The position numbers and the translations under genes were made by a program. The notes below the pieces were generated by a model. That model was not told the origin of the DNA and did no database searches. It worked only from the letters and a program-made list of their open reading frames with translations. DNA of 64,000 bases from Piliocolobus tephrosceles (Eukaryota > Chordata > Mammalia > Primates > Cercopithecidae): assembly GCF_002776525.5 (NCBI RefSeq), contig NC_045444.1, positions 28,015,902-28,079,901 of the forward strand, given 5' to 3'. Within the stretch, counting starts at the first letter, position 1, and the number at the start of each line of letters is the position of its first letter. This document shows positions 1 to 12,099 of the stretch, one piece after another.

Positions 1-810
1 CTGAAAGAACACCCGAGAAATTCATCACAAAAATATCATAGCCTAGGCACAAGTCATCAGGTTATCTAAAGTCAAGATGAAGGAGAGAATCTGAAGGGCT
101 ATGAGACAAAAGCATCAGGTAACCCATAAAGAAAAGCCTATCAGATTAACAGCAGATTTCTCAGCAGAAACCCTACAAGCTAGAGGGGTTGGGGTCATAT
201 CTTTAGTCTCCATAAACAAAGTAATTATCACCCAAGAATTTTGTATCCAGTGAAATTAAGATTCATAAATGAAGGAAAGATACAGTCTTTTTCAGACAAA
301 ATGCTGAGAGAATTCACCACTACTAAGCCAGCACTACAAGAACTGATAAAAACATCTCTAAATCTTGAAACAAAGCCTGGAAATACATGAAAATAGAATT
401 TCCTTTAAGCGTAAATCTCACAGGACCTATGAAACAGCAATACAATGAAAGAAAACCAAGGTATTTGGGCAATAAATGGCACAATAAATAGAATAGCACC
501 TCACATCTCAATACTAACATCGAATGTAAATGGCCTAAATGCTCCACTTAAAAGATACAGAATAGCAAAATGGGTAAGAGTTCACCAACGAAGTATCTGC
601 TGTCTTCAAGAGACTCACCTGAAACATAAGAACTCACATAACCTTAAGGTAAAAGGATAGAAAAGATATTTCGTGCAAATGAACACCAACAGCAAGCAGC
701 AGTTGGTTATATCAGACAAAATAAACTTTAAAGCAACAGCAGTTAAAAAAGACAAAGAAGGCTATTATATAATGATAAAAAGACTAGTCCAACAGGAAAA
801 TATCACAATC

Positions 811-852
<42 letters not shown>

Positions 853-2935
853 GTACACACACACACACACACACACCCCTAACAGTGGTGCTCCCAAATT
901 TATAAAACAGTTACTACTAGACCTAAGAAATGAAACAGACAGCAGCACAATAATAGTTGGGGACTTCAATACTCCATTGACAGCACTAGGCAGGTCATCA
1001 AGACAGAAAGTCAGCAAATGGACTTAACCTATACTCTACAGCAAATGCACTTAGCAGATATTTACAGAACATTCTACCCAACAACTGCAGAATATACATT
1101 CTATTAATGAGCACATGGAACACTCTCCAAGATAGACTATATGATAGGCCACAAAACAAGTCTCAACCAATTTAAGAAATTCAAAATTATAGCAAGTACT
1201 CTCACAGATGACAGTGGAATAAAGTTGGAAATCAACTCCAAAAGGAACCCTCAAAATCATGTAATTACATGGAAATTAAATAAACTTCCCCTGAGTGATC
1301 ATTGGGTCAACAATAAAATCAAGATTAAAATTTAAAAATTATTTGACTTAAACAATAATAGTTTCACAACCTATCAAAACATATGGGATACAGCAAAGGC
1401 AGTACTAAGATGAAAGTTTATAGCATTAATTGCCTACATCAAAAAGTCCGAAATAGCACAACAAGACAATCTAAGGACGTACCTCAAGGAACTAGAGAAA
1501 CAACAACAAATTAAACCCAAACAAAGCAGAGGAAAAAAAATAACAAAGATCACAGCAGAGCTAAATGACACTGAAACCAAAAAACAATGCAAAATACAAA
1601 TGAAACAAAAAGCTGTTTCCTTGAAAAGATGAATAAAAGTGATATACCATTAGCAAGATTAACCAAGAAGAGAGATGACCAAAACATGCTCAATTAGAAA
1701 TGAAATGGGAGATGTTACAACTGACACCACAGAAATACAAAAGATCTTTTAAGGCTACTATGAACACCTCTATGCACCTAAACTAGAAAATCTAGAGGAT
1801 ATGGATAAATTTCTGGAAATACATGACCTTCCTAGATTAAGCCAGGAAGAAATAGAAACTCTGAACAGACAAAAAACAACAGTGAGATTGAAATGTTAAT
1901 TAAAAGGTCACCAGCAACAACAAAAAATGCCCATTACATGATGGATTCACAGTTGAATTCCTATTAGATATTCAAGGAAGAGTTGTTTCCAATCCTATTG
2001 ACACTATTCCACAGAATAGAGAAAGACAGACTCCTCACTAAATCATTGTACAAATCCAGTTTCACCCTAATACCAAAACCAGGAAAGGACGTAACAAAAA
2101 AAGAAAACTATAGACTAATATTTGTAGAACATAGATATAAAATCCTCAACAAAATACTAGCTAACTGATCCTGAGAGCATATCAACAAGGTAATCCAACA
2201 TGATCAAGTGGGTTTCATACCAGGGATCCAAGGATGGTTTAACATCCACAAGTCAATGAATGTAATATACCACATAAATGGAATTGAAAACAAATATCAC
2301 ATGATTATCTCAATAGATACAAAAAAAAGCATTTGACAAAATCTAGCATCTCTTTATGATTGAAACCCTCAGCAAATTGGCATAGAAGGGACATATCTTA
2401 AGGGTAATAAAAAGCCATTGATGACAAACCTACAGCCAACTGTATACTGAATGGGGAAAATTTGAAAGGATTCCCCATGAGAACTGGATCATGACACAGA
2501 TGCCCACTATCACCACTTCCTTCTATTCAACATAGTACTGGAGGTCATGGCCAGAGCAATCACACAAAAGGAAGAAATAAAGGGCATCCAAAACAGTAAA
2601 GAGGAAGCAAACAGTCACTGTTTGCTGATTATATCATTGTATACCTAGAAAACCCTAAAGACTCACCCAAAAAGCTCCTAGAACTGGTAAATTACTTTAG
2701 CAAAATTTCAGGATACAAAATTAATGTACATAAATCAGAAGCCCAGCTATACACCAACAGCAACCAAACTAAGAATCAAATTAAAACTCAACCCCTTTTA
2801 TAAGAGCTGCAAAAATAAAATAAAATCCTTAGGAATATACTTGACCAAGGAGGTGAAAGACCTCTACAAGGAAAACTACAAATCATTCCTGAAAGAAATA
2901 CTAGATGACACAAACAAATGGAAACCTATCCCATG
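1..2935 (+). mobile_element. LINE-1 (old primate L1, L1PB/L1MA-like age), 5' part
   Basis: Sense-strand L1 continuing from beyond the left edge. Positions 1-400 match the end of ORF1 and the inter-ORF region; from about 508 the start of ORF2 is readable (endonuclease segment near 508-628 with the SNVNGL and LQETHL motifs). Reverse transcriptase landmarks follow: a KAFDKI-like segment near 2325-2345, a CPLSPLLFN-like region near 2500-2530 and an ADYII-like segment near 2620-2640. Many stops and frameshifts make it inactive. It is interrupted by an LTR at 2936-3297 and resumes at 3303. Subfamily is a guess from 3' end sequence and decay. Confidence 0.95.
811..876. repeat. Compound (CT)n(TA)n(CA)n microsatellite inside L1 ORF2
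   Basis: About 13 CT units, then about 9 TA units, then about 11 CA units. L1 sequence resumes directly on both sides ('aatatcacaatc' before, 'cctaacagtggtgctccc' after). In ordinary L1 this site holds a short 'atatatatgcac' tract, so the array most likely grew from that seed. Confidence 0.95.
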
Positions 2936-3297
2936 TGACATATTTTGTTGTCTCCTCATCTGAATCTCATCTTGAATTCCCTCATGTTGTGGGATGTGGG
3001 AGGGACCCAGTGGGAGGTAATTGAAACATGTTGGCAAGTATTCCCTGTGCTGTTCTTGTGAAGTGAATAAGTCTCATGAGATCTGATGGCTTTAAAAAGA
3101 GGAGTTCCCTTACACAAGCTCTCTCTCTTTGCCTGCTGCCATCCATGTAAGATGTGCCTTGCTATTCCTTGCCTTCTGCCATGATTGTGAGGCTTCCCGA
3201 GCCATGTGGAACTGTAAATCCAAATCAACCTCTTTCTTTTGTAAATTGCCTCATCTCAGGTATGTTCTTATCAGCAGTGTGAAAACAGACTAATACA
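2936..3297 (+). mobile_element. ERVL-MaLR solo LTR (MSTA/THE1-like) inserted in L1
   Basis: 362 bp starting TGACAT and ending TAATACA. It contains the typical MaLR landmarks 'gtgggagggacccagtgggagg', 'tctcatgagatctgatgg' and 'gccatgattgtgaggc'. It is flanked by a perfect 5-bp target duplication CCATG (2931-2935 and 3298-3302), and L1 ORF2 sequence is continuous across it. This is a solo LTR, the remnant left after recombination between two LTRs. The MSTA-like assignment rests on the 'acaagctctctct...tgcctgctgccatccatgtaagatg' region. Confidence 0.9.
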
Positions 3298-3302
3298 CCA
3301 TG

Positions 3303-4960
3303 CTCATGTATGGGTAAAATCAATATCATGAAAATGTCCATATTGTCAAAAGCAGTCTACAAATTCAATGCAATTCCCATCAAAATACCACCATTATTCT
3401 TCACAGAATTAGAAACGACATTCCTAAAATCTGTATGGAGATAAAAAAGAGCCCTCATAGCCAAACCAAGCCTAAGGAAAAGAACAAATCTGGAGGCATT
3501 AGATTACCTGATTTCAAACTACACTGTAAGGCCATAGTCACCAAGACAGCATGTACTGGTACAAAAACAGGCATATAGACCAATGAAACAGAATAGAGAC
3601 TGGAAATAAAGCAAAATACTTACATTCAACTGATCTTTGACAAAGCAAACAAAAACATAAAGTGGGTAAAGAGTACCCGATTCAACAAATGGTGCTGGGA
3701 TAATTGGTAAGTCACATGTAGAAGAATGAAACTGGGACCTCTTCCCTCACCTTATAAAAGATCAACTCAAGATGGATCAAGGACTTAAATCTAAGACCTG
3801 AAACCATAAAAAAATCTAGAAAACATCATTGGAAGAACACTTCTAGACATTGGCTCAAGCAAAGACTTGATGACCAAGAACCCAAAAGCAAATGCAAGGG
3901 TAAACGAAGATAAATAGATGGGACTCAATTAAGCTAAAAAGCTTCAGCACAGCAAAAGAAATAATCAGCAGAGTAAACAGACAACTTAGATAGTGGGAGA
4001 AAATTTTTGCAAGCTATACATAGAACAAAGGACTAATATCCAGACTCTACAAGGAACTCAAAAGAATCAGCAAGGAAAAAAAAAAAAATGAACAATCCCA
4101 CCAAAAAGTGGGCTAAGGGCATAAATAGGCAATTCTTAAAAATAAAATATACAAATGGCCAACAAATATATGAAAACATGTGCAGCATCACTAATTATTA
4201 GAGAAATGCAAATCAAAACCACAATGTGATACCAACTTACTTCTGAAAGAATGGTTATAATTAAAAAGTCAAAAAAGATATTGGTGTGGATGTGGTGAAA
4301 AGGAAACACTTTTACACTGCTGTTGGAAATGTAAACTAGTACACCCATATGGAAAATAGTGTGGAGACTCCTTAAAGAATGAAAAGTAGATCTACTATTT
4401 GATCCAGCAATCCCACTGTTGTGTATCTACCCAGAGGAAAAGAAGTCATAACACAAAAAAGATACTAGCACATGTTTAGAGCAGCACAATTGTCAATTGC
4501 AAGAATACGGAACCATCCCAAATGCCCATTAATCAATGAGTGGATAAAGAAAATGTGTGGATAAAGAAAATGGGGGGATAAATAAAACATACACATACTA
4601 TGGAATACTACTCAGACATAAGAAAACGAAAAAATGGCATTTGCAGCAACCTAGGTGGAATTGGAGACCATTATTCTAAGTGAAGTAACTCAGGATTGAA
4701 AAACCAAACATCATATGTTCTCATGCATAAGTGGGAGCTAAGCTGTGAGGACCCAAATGCATAAAAATGGGTGAAAGGGCAGAATGGGAATGACGGATAA
4801 AAGACTACACATTGGGTAAAGTGTGCAGTGCTTGGGTGATGGATGTACCAAAAGCTGAGAAATCACCACTAAAGAAGTTATTCATGTAACCAACCATCAC
4901 CTGTTCCCAAAAGACCTATTGAACTAAAAAAAAAAAAAAAAAAAAAAGAAGAAGAAGAAA
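3303..4960 (+). mobile_element. LINE-1, 3' part (continuation after the LTR)
   Basis: Continues the same element: ORF2 C-terminal region, then the 3' end ('atgttctcatgcataagtgggagctaag', about 4715-4742), a short 3' UTR and a poly(A) tract at 4926-4947 followed by GAA triplets. The 5' end lies outside the window, so the outer target duplication cannot be checked. Confidence 0.93.
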
Positions 4961-5424
4961 TGTGTTCACAAAATCTTTGACACTGATTCCATTAAGAGAC
5001 AGAGCATATTTTCCCTCCATTTGACAATATGCTGGCCTCAGTGAGTCACTTTAACTATTTACAATGCTGCAGAAGTGTTGCTGTGTTTTTGAAGACTAGT
5101 TAAGAAAAGACAATAAAGGTTCCTCTGAGCTCTGTCTTTCAGGACACTCCCCACTTGAAACCTTGCTATTCTGCTCTGAGGAAGCCTAAGCTACATGAAG
5201 AAACCATGTGTAAGGGTTCTCTGCCTAATAGCTGGGCCTGTGAGTGAGAAATCTTTTGATAAGTCCAGTCTCAGACACTGAGTGTAGTAATATAAGAGAC
5301 TCAGCTACTTTTGCACAGTCAACTCCCAAACCATAAAGTTAATATTAATAAGTGAGTGTTGTTTTTGTTGCACACCATTATGTGTGTGTTGATTTGTCGT
5401 GTAGTGTTAACAATCAAAACAATT
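4961..5424. other. Single-copy flank, nothing recognised
   Basis: No open frame of note, no repeat I recognise and no tandem structure. Ordinary AT-rich sequence between the L1 tail and a MIR. Confidence 0.5.
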
Positions 5425-5675
5425 GCCAAGAGCACAAGCTAAGAAATGAAAGGGACTAGTACTTGGATTTAAGCTTAACGATTTCCAGCTACATTACTTT
5501 AGAACTGTTGCTTTAAATTACGTGTAAATTGAGATTAAAAGTATCTATTTCATAAAATTGGCTTGGGTATAAATGAAATGTATACAAAGTATCCTCCACG
5601 GGATCTGGAGCATAACTAGCCCTTGGCATTTTACATAGTGTTCAATATTATTGTCATTATTATAAAACTTTGAGT
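5425..5675 (+). repeat. MIR SINE, decayed
   Basis: The order of MIR landmarks is readable although diverged: 'agagcacaagct', a 'cttggatttaagc' stretch, 'gtaaattgagattaaaagtatctatttcataa', then 'ggagcataactagcccttggcatt'. MIR is an ancient tRNA-derived SINE shared by mammals. Confidence 0.6.
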
Positions 5676-8600
5676 GCACCCTAATTAAAATAATTTACAT
5701 ATACATTTCTATTAAAAATTCCCAAGTTCTGTCATTCATTAATCAAAGTTAAATATTTCTTCTGATATCAATGTTGACTCCCAAATACAGGCTAGATTCC
5801 CATTCTAGTTGAATATTGGCTTTTCAAATATAATTTTTCTATATGTGGAAGGCACAGAACTAAATTATATTGTGTAGATTTTCTGTCTGTATTTTCCGCA
5901 GAATGTTTAGAAGTCCCTGAATGTCCAAGAAAGCAATGCCTTGCTCTTTGTGGCCATCCAAACTTTATTAGAAAAATCTTATTCCTCTTAGCATTAAAAT
6001 GTATATGTAATTAGAACTTCACCCATTTTAAAATACCCACTGGCCATTCATTTAAAGTAGAAAGGAAAAGGGAAAAGATTTCCTCTGGAGCAGTTACATG
6101 TTGTATATGTGGATCGTTATCAATCTCATAGATATGAGGCTTGTAAACTGCAGAGGCACTGAAACTATTGCCAAGTATATAGAAACTGTCTTTGTAAACA
6201 AAATCTCAGAAGATTGAGGAACTTCTTTACAAACTCAATACAATGCAATGTGATGCAAATGGATCTATTTCCTTCCATTTCTTCTGTTAAAATACGAGAC
6301 GGTTACTATCACTTTCTTTACAAGTGGGAAAAATCATCTATAAGGAACTCAACTATAAAAAGTGTAATTACCAGCAAATTTTTATTTAGCATAGGAAGCA
6401 CTGTTTTCTGATTTCTTGCTCATGATAAAAGACTAGAAATTAAATAGTTTCTGTGTGGTTATGTAAGATGTTATGCCTAAAAATCCTATTAAAAATGCCA
6501 AAAGTGCATGGGGATTGTATGCATTCAGTGAGTTCACATTGTTCATTATACCTCTCAGACTTCTGTGTTAAAATTTTTAGCACACAAATGATTCTTTATT
6601 ATACAATCTCAAATACAGGATCTCAACTGCATTGCAAGGTAATTTTATTCTGTTTCAATATTAGAGTTGAGAGTCTATACCACAGTAAGAGAACAAGGAA
6701 GTTCCATTTACATTCCAGAGGCGATATTTGTAAACTCAAAGACATTAAAAAGAAAAAAAATGGCTGAGAAGCTGTATTCATCCTAATAGTGTTTATGTAA
6801 GTCGGTGAAACACATTTACCTTTAAGAGCCACATAAATGCTTTGCAAATATCTGTAAAGTTCAGCAGAAAGCCTGAAAGCCCTCACTATTTTTGTGACAG
6901 TGATAGGTGAATGAGAAACCCCTTTGCTATGTAAGGAACTTTGAAGCAAGAATAAAGCCTCAACCTTTAGAAAAATTATCCTTTGCAGACATTCTTTGCT
7001 GTCACTAATATGTAGGTTGTTACATTGGCCAAATTTCTCCTCAAGGTATGGCAGTCCCACATTCTCACTGCTCAGCTTGTTCAGTACTATCTAATTAACA
7101 GCTATTTCTCTCTTTTCAGGCCTTTTCTTACTTGATGTTAGTTTTTCTATAGCAGAGTCCCACATAGTCAGCGATCCTGCAGCAATGATCAAGAAAAGGG
7201 CTCCAACAGCTGGTGTGAGCATCCTGAAGCCAATTAGCTCATGGTTCGTTCTCCCATCCTCCATCACAGCAAATGAAGACTGCCTCCTCTTGCCTTTATC
7301 CTACAGTCCTGGTCATGCTTCTTGTCTTTTAGTACATACAAACCACTATTTCCTTTTTGTTCTGCCTTTAAACTTGGGAAGGGGAGAGTAGAGAAATAAG
7401 GTGAGGGTGCTAGAGGCTATGATCAAGAGTAAGAGAGGACTGCTTTCTCTAATCCCTAGAAATTGAAATCTTTAGTATTGTCTCTAAAGATTGAGATTGC
7501 TACAAGGATTATTCTTCAAATAAGCTTTCGGAAGAATGATTTTGAATATTTCAGCTTGTTTTATAATAATGCAATTTTTTCTGTTTGATTTTTAATGATA
7601 GATTTTGAAAACATCCTTGAAAGCCCTTCTAAATTTTAAGTCAAGCAAAAACATAGTCAAAAATATGTTTAGCATTTTGGTTGATTAGTAGATTCATTTT
7701 TCATGGTCTAAATTTGGAAAAGGGTTACATTTTTTATATATTAATATTTTCATAAGTGAAATCTCCCTACATAATTAATGTTTTATGTATAGTTTGTGTT
7801 TATGTCAAACAGAACTAGAAAAGTCTTTTTGTTAATACTGCCATAATCTAATCCACCTGTGCAGCCCCAGGGATTTAGATTTTTTCTTTTACTCTAGAAA
7901 TTCCTAGTCAGATAAAATGTTTTATTACATATGTAGGTTGCCACAAAAACCATATTAATTGTGCCAAAGGCAACGAGGTTATGTGGTCACTTTCACTTCT
8001 CAGGACAGCCAATCTTAATTCTACGTGAATCTCATAAAGTTGGGGGAAATAGACACATGTTCCCTTTCCTGCATAATACTTGAGGGTAAGGTATGCCCCT
8101 GTTTTCTTTCTAGCTGGTGTGGTAGTGTCCCCAACTTGTCTAAACACAATATACCTTGACTCCATGATTAGAAACTTCAAGTATACTATTTTCACTTCTG
8201 TTTCTACATTCAGCACAGATTTATTAAACTTTCCATGCATCAAGATTGTAAGTACAAGGAGTTGGTGATACAAAAATACATAATTTCATTATTGAACAGT
8301 TTGTGATCTAATGAATTCTCCAATAGTTTTGGCTCCAAAGGTCTAGTTGCTCTCACCTCTTTTTATTTGTTATTGTTGCTGTTTACAGGTACATAAATGA
8401 TATATGAATGCTCATTTTAAAAATCTGAACAAAAAAGAAGAGTGTACTATGAACATTAAATATTCTCTTCTACTTTGACTGACACCCTGTTCCATATTCT
8501 TCTCTTCCCTAAAACTAGCCCCTTTAGCCTGAAGTACATTGTTATGATACTTCTTGATACTTCTCCTTGATGCTAAGACATCCTTTTTCTAGGCATTTGC

Positions 8601-9025
8601 ACATCTATTACTAGAAATGACATGTTAAAATGAAATTTTCTAGGTCTTAACATTTTAACTGAAGACTCAGTCTTAATTATCTCAAAGCCAAGAAAATAGG
8701 GTTTCAATTCATGGCAAAATATAAGTTAAACTTTTAAACCATTTGTAAAGAGGGTGGCTATATCTAGGTCAATGATTGGCTTATCATCAGTTACATGACG
8801 GGTTATACCCTCTTTTTTCTCAAAAAAAGAACATAGAAATCATCTCACAGCATATCAAATATCCCTCTAAAGAAATTCATATGCTCCAATTCCTTTAGAA
8901 ACCTAATAGATTCTTATCATTCTCTTATATATTTGGAGGCAAATAATAGGCAAAACTTGGGATAAGCAGTTTTAGAATTTGGCCTTTTGGAGTCTAAGAC
9001 TATGGTCTGATAAAAACCAGAAATC
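5676..9025. other. Mostly single-copy AT-rich DNA, no gene
   Basis: No recognisable repeat except possible weak L2 homology around 8190-8275 (reverse orientation). The longest open frame is a 145-codon frame on the minus strand at 6623-7060. It has no domain I recognise, its residues look unbiased, and its C-terminal part is simply antisense to an A-rich run. I regard it as chance. Confidence 0.5.
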
Positions 9026-9304
9026 GCTGGGCATGGTGGCTCATGCCTATAATCCCAGTAGTTTGGGAGGCCAAGGCAGGCGGATCGTCTGAGGTCAGGA
9101 GTTTCAGACCAGCCTGGCCAACATGGTGAAACCCTGTCTCGATTAAAAATAAAAAATTAGCTGGGTGTGGTGGCAGGCATCTGTAATCCCAGCTACTGGG
9201 GAGGCTGAGTCAGGAGAATCGCTTGAACCTGGGAGGCGGAGGTTTCATGAGCCAAGATCATGCCACTGCACTACAGCCTAGGTGACAGAGTGAGATTCCG
9301 TCTC

Positions 9305-9332
<28 letters not shown>
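9026..9332 (+). mobile_element. AluS SINE, full length
   Basis: Complete dimeric Alu from 'gctgggcatggtggctcatgcc' through the middle A-rich linker to a tail of about 27 A. S-type features: 'gaggtcaggagtttcagaccagcctggcc' and 'cttgaacctgggaggcggaggtt'. No clear target duplication. Confidence 0.95.
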
Positions 9333-9335
<3 letters not shown>

Positions 9336-10315
9336 CAAGAGCTGAATTTTGAGATATATACTCTGTTAAAGGAAGAAAAATATGGCTACTCTTTAATGAA
9401 TCCCTTCAAAGTGTATTTCACACAGGATGAGATGACCACTACAAAGGAATGGAGCTCAGAAAATCAGTGCTGAGGAAACAGATATAAAATAAGGTAAAGG
9501 AGGCATTGCCATTACATAGAGCTTCAGCCTGAGCCCCTCACCAGAGAAAATCTCCCAAGAAACATAAAAATCAACTTCATGAGAGAACTAGCCAGCATTG
9601 TCAATGTGATACACATAAAGCCCCAATGCCAGCCAATAAATTAAGACTTTTTACATCCCTCACCTTCTTTCCCTCTTGCAACTCTACAGGAGCCAAGGAT
9701 AGCACACGAGCTGGGGTAGTAGATGAATGAGGTGGTGAAAAAGTGAAGCAGACCTAAATGTTTGCCTTTCTAATGCAGGTTTAAAAATTTAAGGAGGCCC
9801 AAGTTGGACTGAAAAAATATTTAAATTTAATCAAAGATAGAAACTTTGCATTAGGTTAGACTAGATCATTTAATAAAGGAGACACAGGTTACACGTGAAT
9901 CCTTGAGGTTTCTCACAAGAGCTATGGGATCTGCCAAATATTACATCCAGAGGAGGGAAGAATAAGTTGATGAGTGGGCTCAACGGAGTAGCATGAAGTA
10001 AAAATAAGTTGTTTTCTTTTTATATTCTATTGATTCCAGAACATTCAATAAACCAATTACATAGATAACATGTATACTTATTTCGTTTGGGGATATGAGG
10101 CAAAATATTATTTTATAAATATGTATAATCTAATGATGTTTTTTATGTATAGCAATATCCAATGATATATATGCATATATATATAAAATCTTCATTTAAT
10201 TTTCTTTTGTGAACAGTTATTCTCAGAAATATTGGTAACTCAATAACACCCAATTTACCATACTTTTTAGTGCTTTTCAACATTCAATATTCAACATTCA
10301 ATAGTATTCATGTCA
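9333..10315. other. No gene or clear repeat recognised
   Basis: AT-rich sequence including an AT-dinucleotide-rich patch at about 10155-10190. No open frame with coding character. Confidence 0.45.
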
Positions 10316-10800
10316 GTGGGCATGTCTTCAATTCCAACTAAGAGAAAATCAACTCAAAGTAGGTTACTAAATAATAAGGGACAATTATCTCACCAAAGAG
10401 GATACACAAGAGAAGGCAACCCTAAGGCTGATAGATTTGTCAGTTCATCAATGTCCTTCAAAGCCCAAGGTCTTACCATTGCCTTCCGTGCCACATTAGC
10501 AAGAATGTGTGGTACACAAGTCAGCTCCAGTAATGGTTACAAAATGGCTGCCAGATACCAACCCAGACTTGACCATGTCCACCAGGAAAACATTTCTTCT
10601 TGTTCATCTTTTTGTTTTTTAAGTTCATGAGAGCTTTCCCTAGAAGCCCCTCTCTTCATAGCCCATTAGCCACTTGTAAACCAATTTTTCCCGGAGTTAA
10701 TAGAATTACCATGTTTAACTCAGAGTAATCAAGATTGATCACTATGTTGAGGAAAAAGTTACCTTCTCTGAACAAAAAGCTGTAAAAGAGAAGGCAAAGG
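10316..10800. repeat. Old mammalian interspersed repeat, family unresolved
   Basis: The arrangement 'gttacaaaatggctgccag', 'ccctagaagcccctctcttcatagcccattagcc' and 'gaattaccatgtttaactcagagtaatcaagattgatc' looks like a dispersed medium-age mammalian repeat I have seen elsewhere but cannot name. A 106-codon open frame at 10310-10630 (+) lies in it and has no recognisable domain; I do not call it a gene. Confidence 0.4.
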
Positions 10801-10835
10801 CCTGCAAATAAAATAGAGCTTTGCTAGTATCCTAA

Positions 10836-11527
10836 TCTATATGGGCTGCTATAACAAAGTGCGATAGACTGGATGGCTAAGAAGAAAAAAAGAAAAAGAA
10901 AAAGAAAAACAGACATGTATTTCTCATAGTTCTAGAGGCTGGAAGTCTGAGATCAGGGTGCCAGTATGGTCAAGCCCTGGGGAAGACCCTATTCCAGGTT
11001 GTGTAGGCCCATCTTCCCATTGTATCCTTACATGGCAGAAAGAGGGATAAAAAGTCACCGGGGCCTCTTGGCCGGGCACGGTGGCTCAAGCCTGTAATCC
11101 CAGCACTTTGGGAGGCCGAGACGGGTGGATCACGAGGTCAGGAGATCGAGACCATCCTGGCTAACACGGTGAAACCCCGTCTCTACTAAAAATACAAAAA
11201 CTAGCTGGGCGAGGTGGCGGGCGCCTGTTGTCTCAGCTACTCGGGAGGCTGAGGCAGGAGAATGGCGTAAACCCGGGAGGCGGAGCTTGCAGTGAGCTGA
11301 GATCCGGCCACTGCACTCCAGTCCGGGGGACAGAGCAAGACTCCGCCTCAAAAAAAAAAAAAAAAAAAAAGTCACCGGGGCCTCTTTTACAAGGTCATTA
11401 ATCTTATTCACAAGGCTCCACATTTATGATCTAACCACCTCCTAAAGGGCCCACCTCCTAACATCATCACATTGGTGACTAGGATTTCAACAAAATAATT
11501 TGGGGAAGGACATAAACATTCAGTCTA
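10836..11527 (-). mobile_element. MaLR-like LTR element, reverse, split by an AluY
   Basis: Begins 'ctatatgggctgctataacaaagtgcgatagactgg' and ends 'catcacattggtgactaggatttcaac...acataaacattcagtc', the reverse of a common TGTT...CA-bounded repeat. The element at 22281-22636 is a + strand relative. A short GAAAAA array (about 10884-10909) has grown near one end. AluY at 11070-11370 interrupts it. LTR class is inferred from its ends; the subfamily is not resolved. Confidence 0.55.
11070..11370 (+). mobile_element. AluY, Old World monkey type, full length
   Basis: Full-length, little-diverged Alu with the cercopithecid variants 'gggcgaggtggcgggcgcc', 'gaatggcgtaaacccgggagg' and 'gagatccggccactgcactcc', and a 21-A tail. 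A perfect target duplication 'gtcaccggggcctctt' flanks it (11054-11069 and 11371-11386). This is the best single piece of evidence for the host clade. Confidence 0.97.
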
Positions 11528-12099
11528 TTGTAGTCTGCAGTAAAGAAAAATTAAACATTATTATGTATAGTGTCAGAAAGGGTACTGGCAATAAATCAAT
11601 GGTTCACTGAAACTTTGAGGAGAGTTAACTATAGGAACTATTTACAAAGGTGTGAGTGGGGCTTAAAAACCAGAAAATAGACAGTGCAGAATCTTGTCGC
11701 TCACTATAGCAGGGAGCTGTTACCACCTCAGGCCTGAAGAAACAAGGAAAGGAAAGTTTTCTACCAGAAAGGGGACCTGACTGAAACTGTGGCCTGTATG
11801 AGAGAGAAGCATCTAACCCACAGTGACTTTGCAGGGAGGGAGTCAGTATAATAAATATTCAGCCTTATTCTAATCATCCTTCCACTTACTAGTGAAGCCC
11901 AAATAGAAGCAAAGGTCTATGGTTGTACTCCATAGATTTTAGCTTCCCAGGTCCAGACGAGATAGACATAGGTAGAGAGTGGAGATCTGGAAGAGAAATG
12001 GAAAATATCCAACACAGATACTAACAATGATAATTACTACTAAAATTATAGTAAATGTTAACAGAAAAACTATTTTGTATCAGAAACAGTGTCTGCTAT
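11528..12099. other. No gene or clear repeat recognised
   Basis: Mixed-composition sequence without a recognisable element or a coding-like frame. Confidence 0.45.

Larger units (their letters stand above)
445..4740 (+). pseudogene. Decayed LINE-1 ORF2 (endonuclease-reverse transcriptase)
   Basis: In active L1, ORF2 encodes the endonuclease and reverse transcriptase that nick target DNA and copy L1 RNA into it. Here only short open pieces survive: 445-660 reads the N-terminal endonuclease segment, 1983-2168 and 2724-2963 read parts of the reverse transcriptase and downstream domain. Between them lie many stops and frame changes. A microsatellite has expanded inside the endonuclease segment (811-876) and a 362-bp LTR plus 5-bp duplication splits the frame at 2936. 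A 16-bp direct duplication near 4541-4572 adds further damage. No function is expected. Confidence 0.9.

Noticed and set aside
6623..7060. 145-codon open frame on the minus strand in apparently single-copy DNA
   Set aside because: No domain, no codon character, no splice context, and part of it is antisense to an A-rich run. Frames of this size occur by chance in 64 kb.
10310..10630. 106-codon frame on the + strand
   Set aside because: It lies in what looks like a dispersed old repeat; no domain or codon signal.
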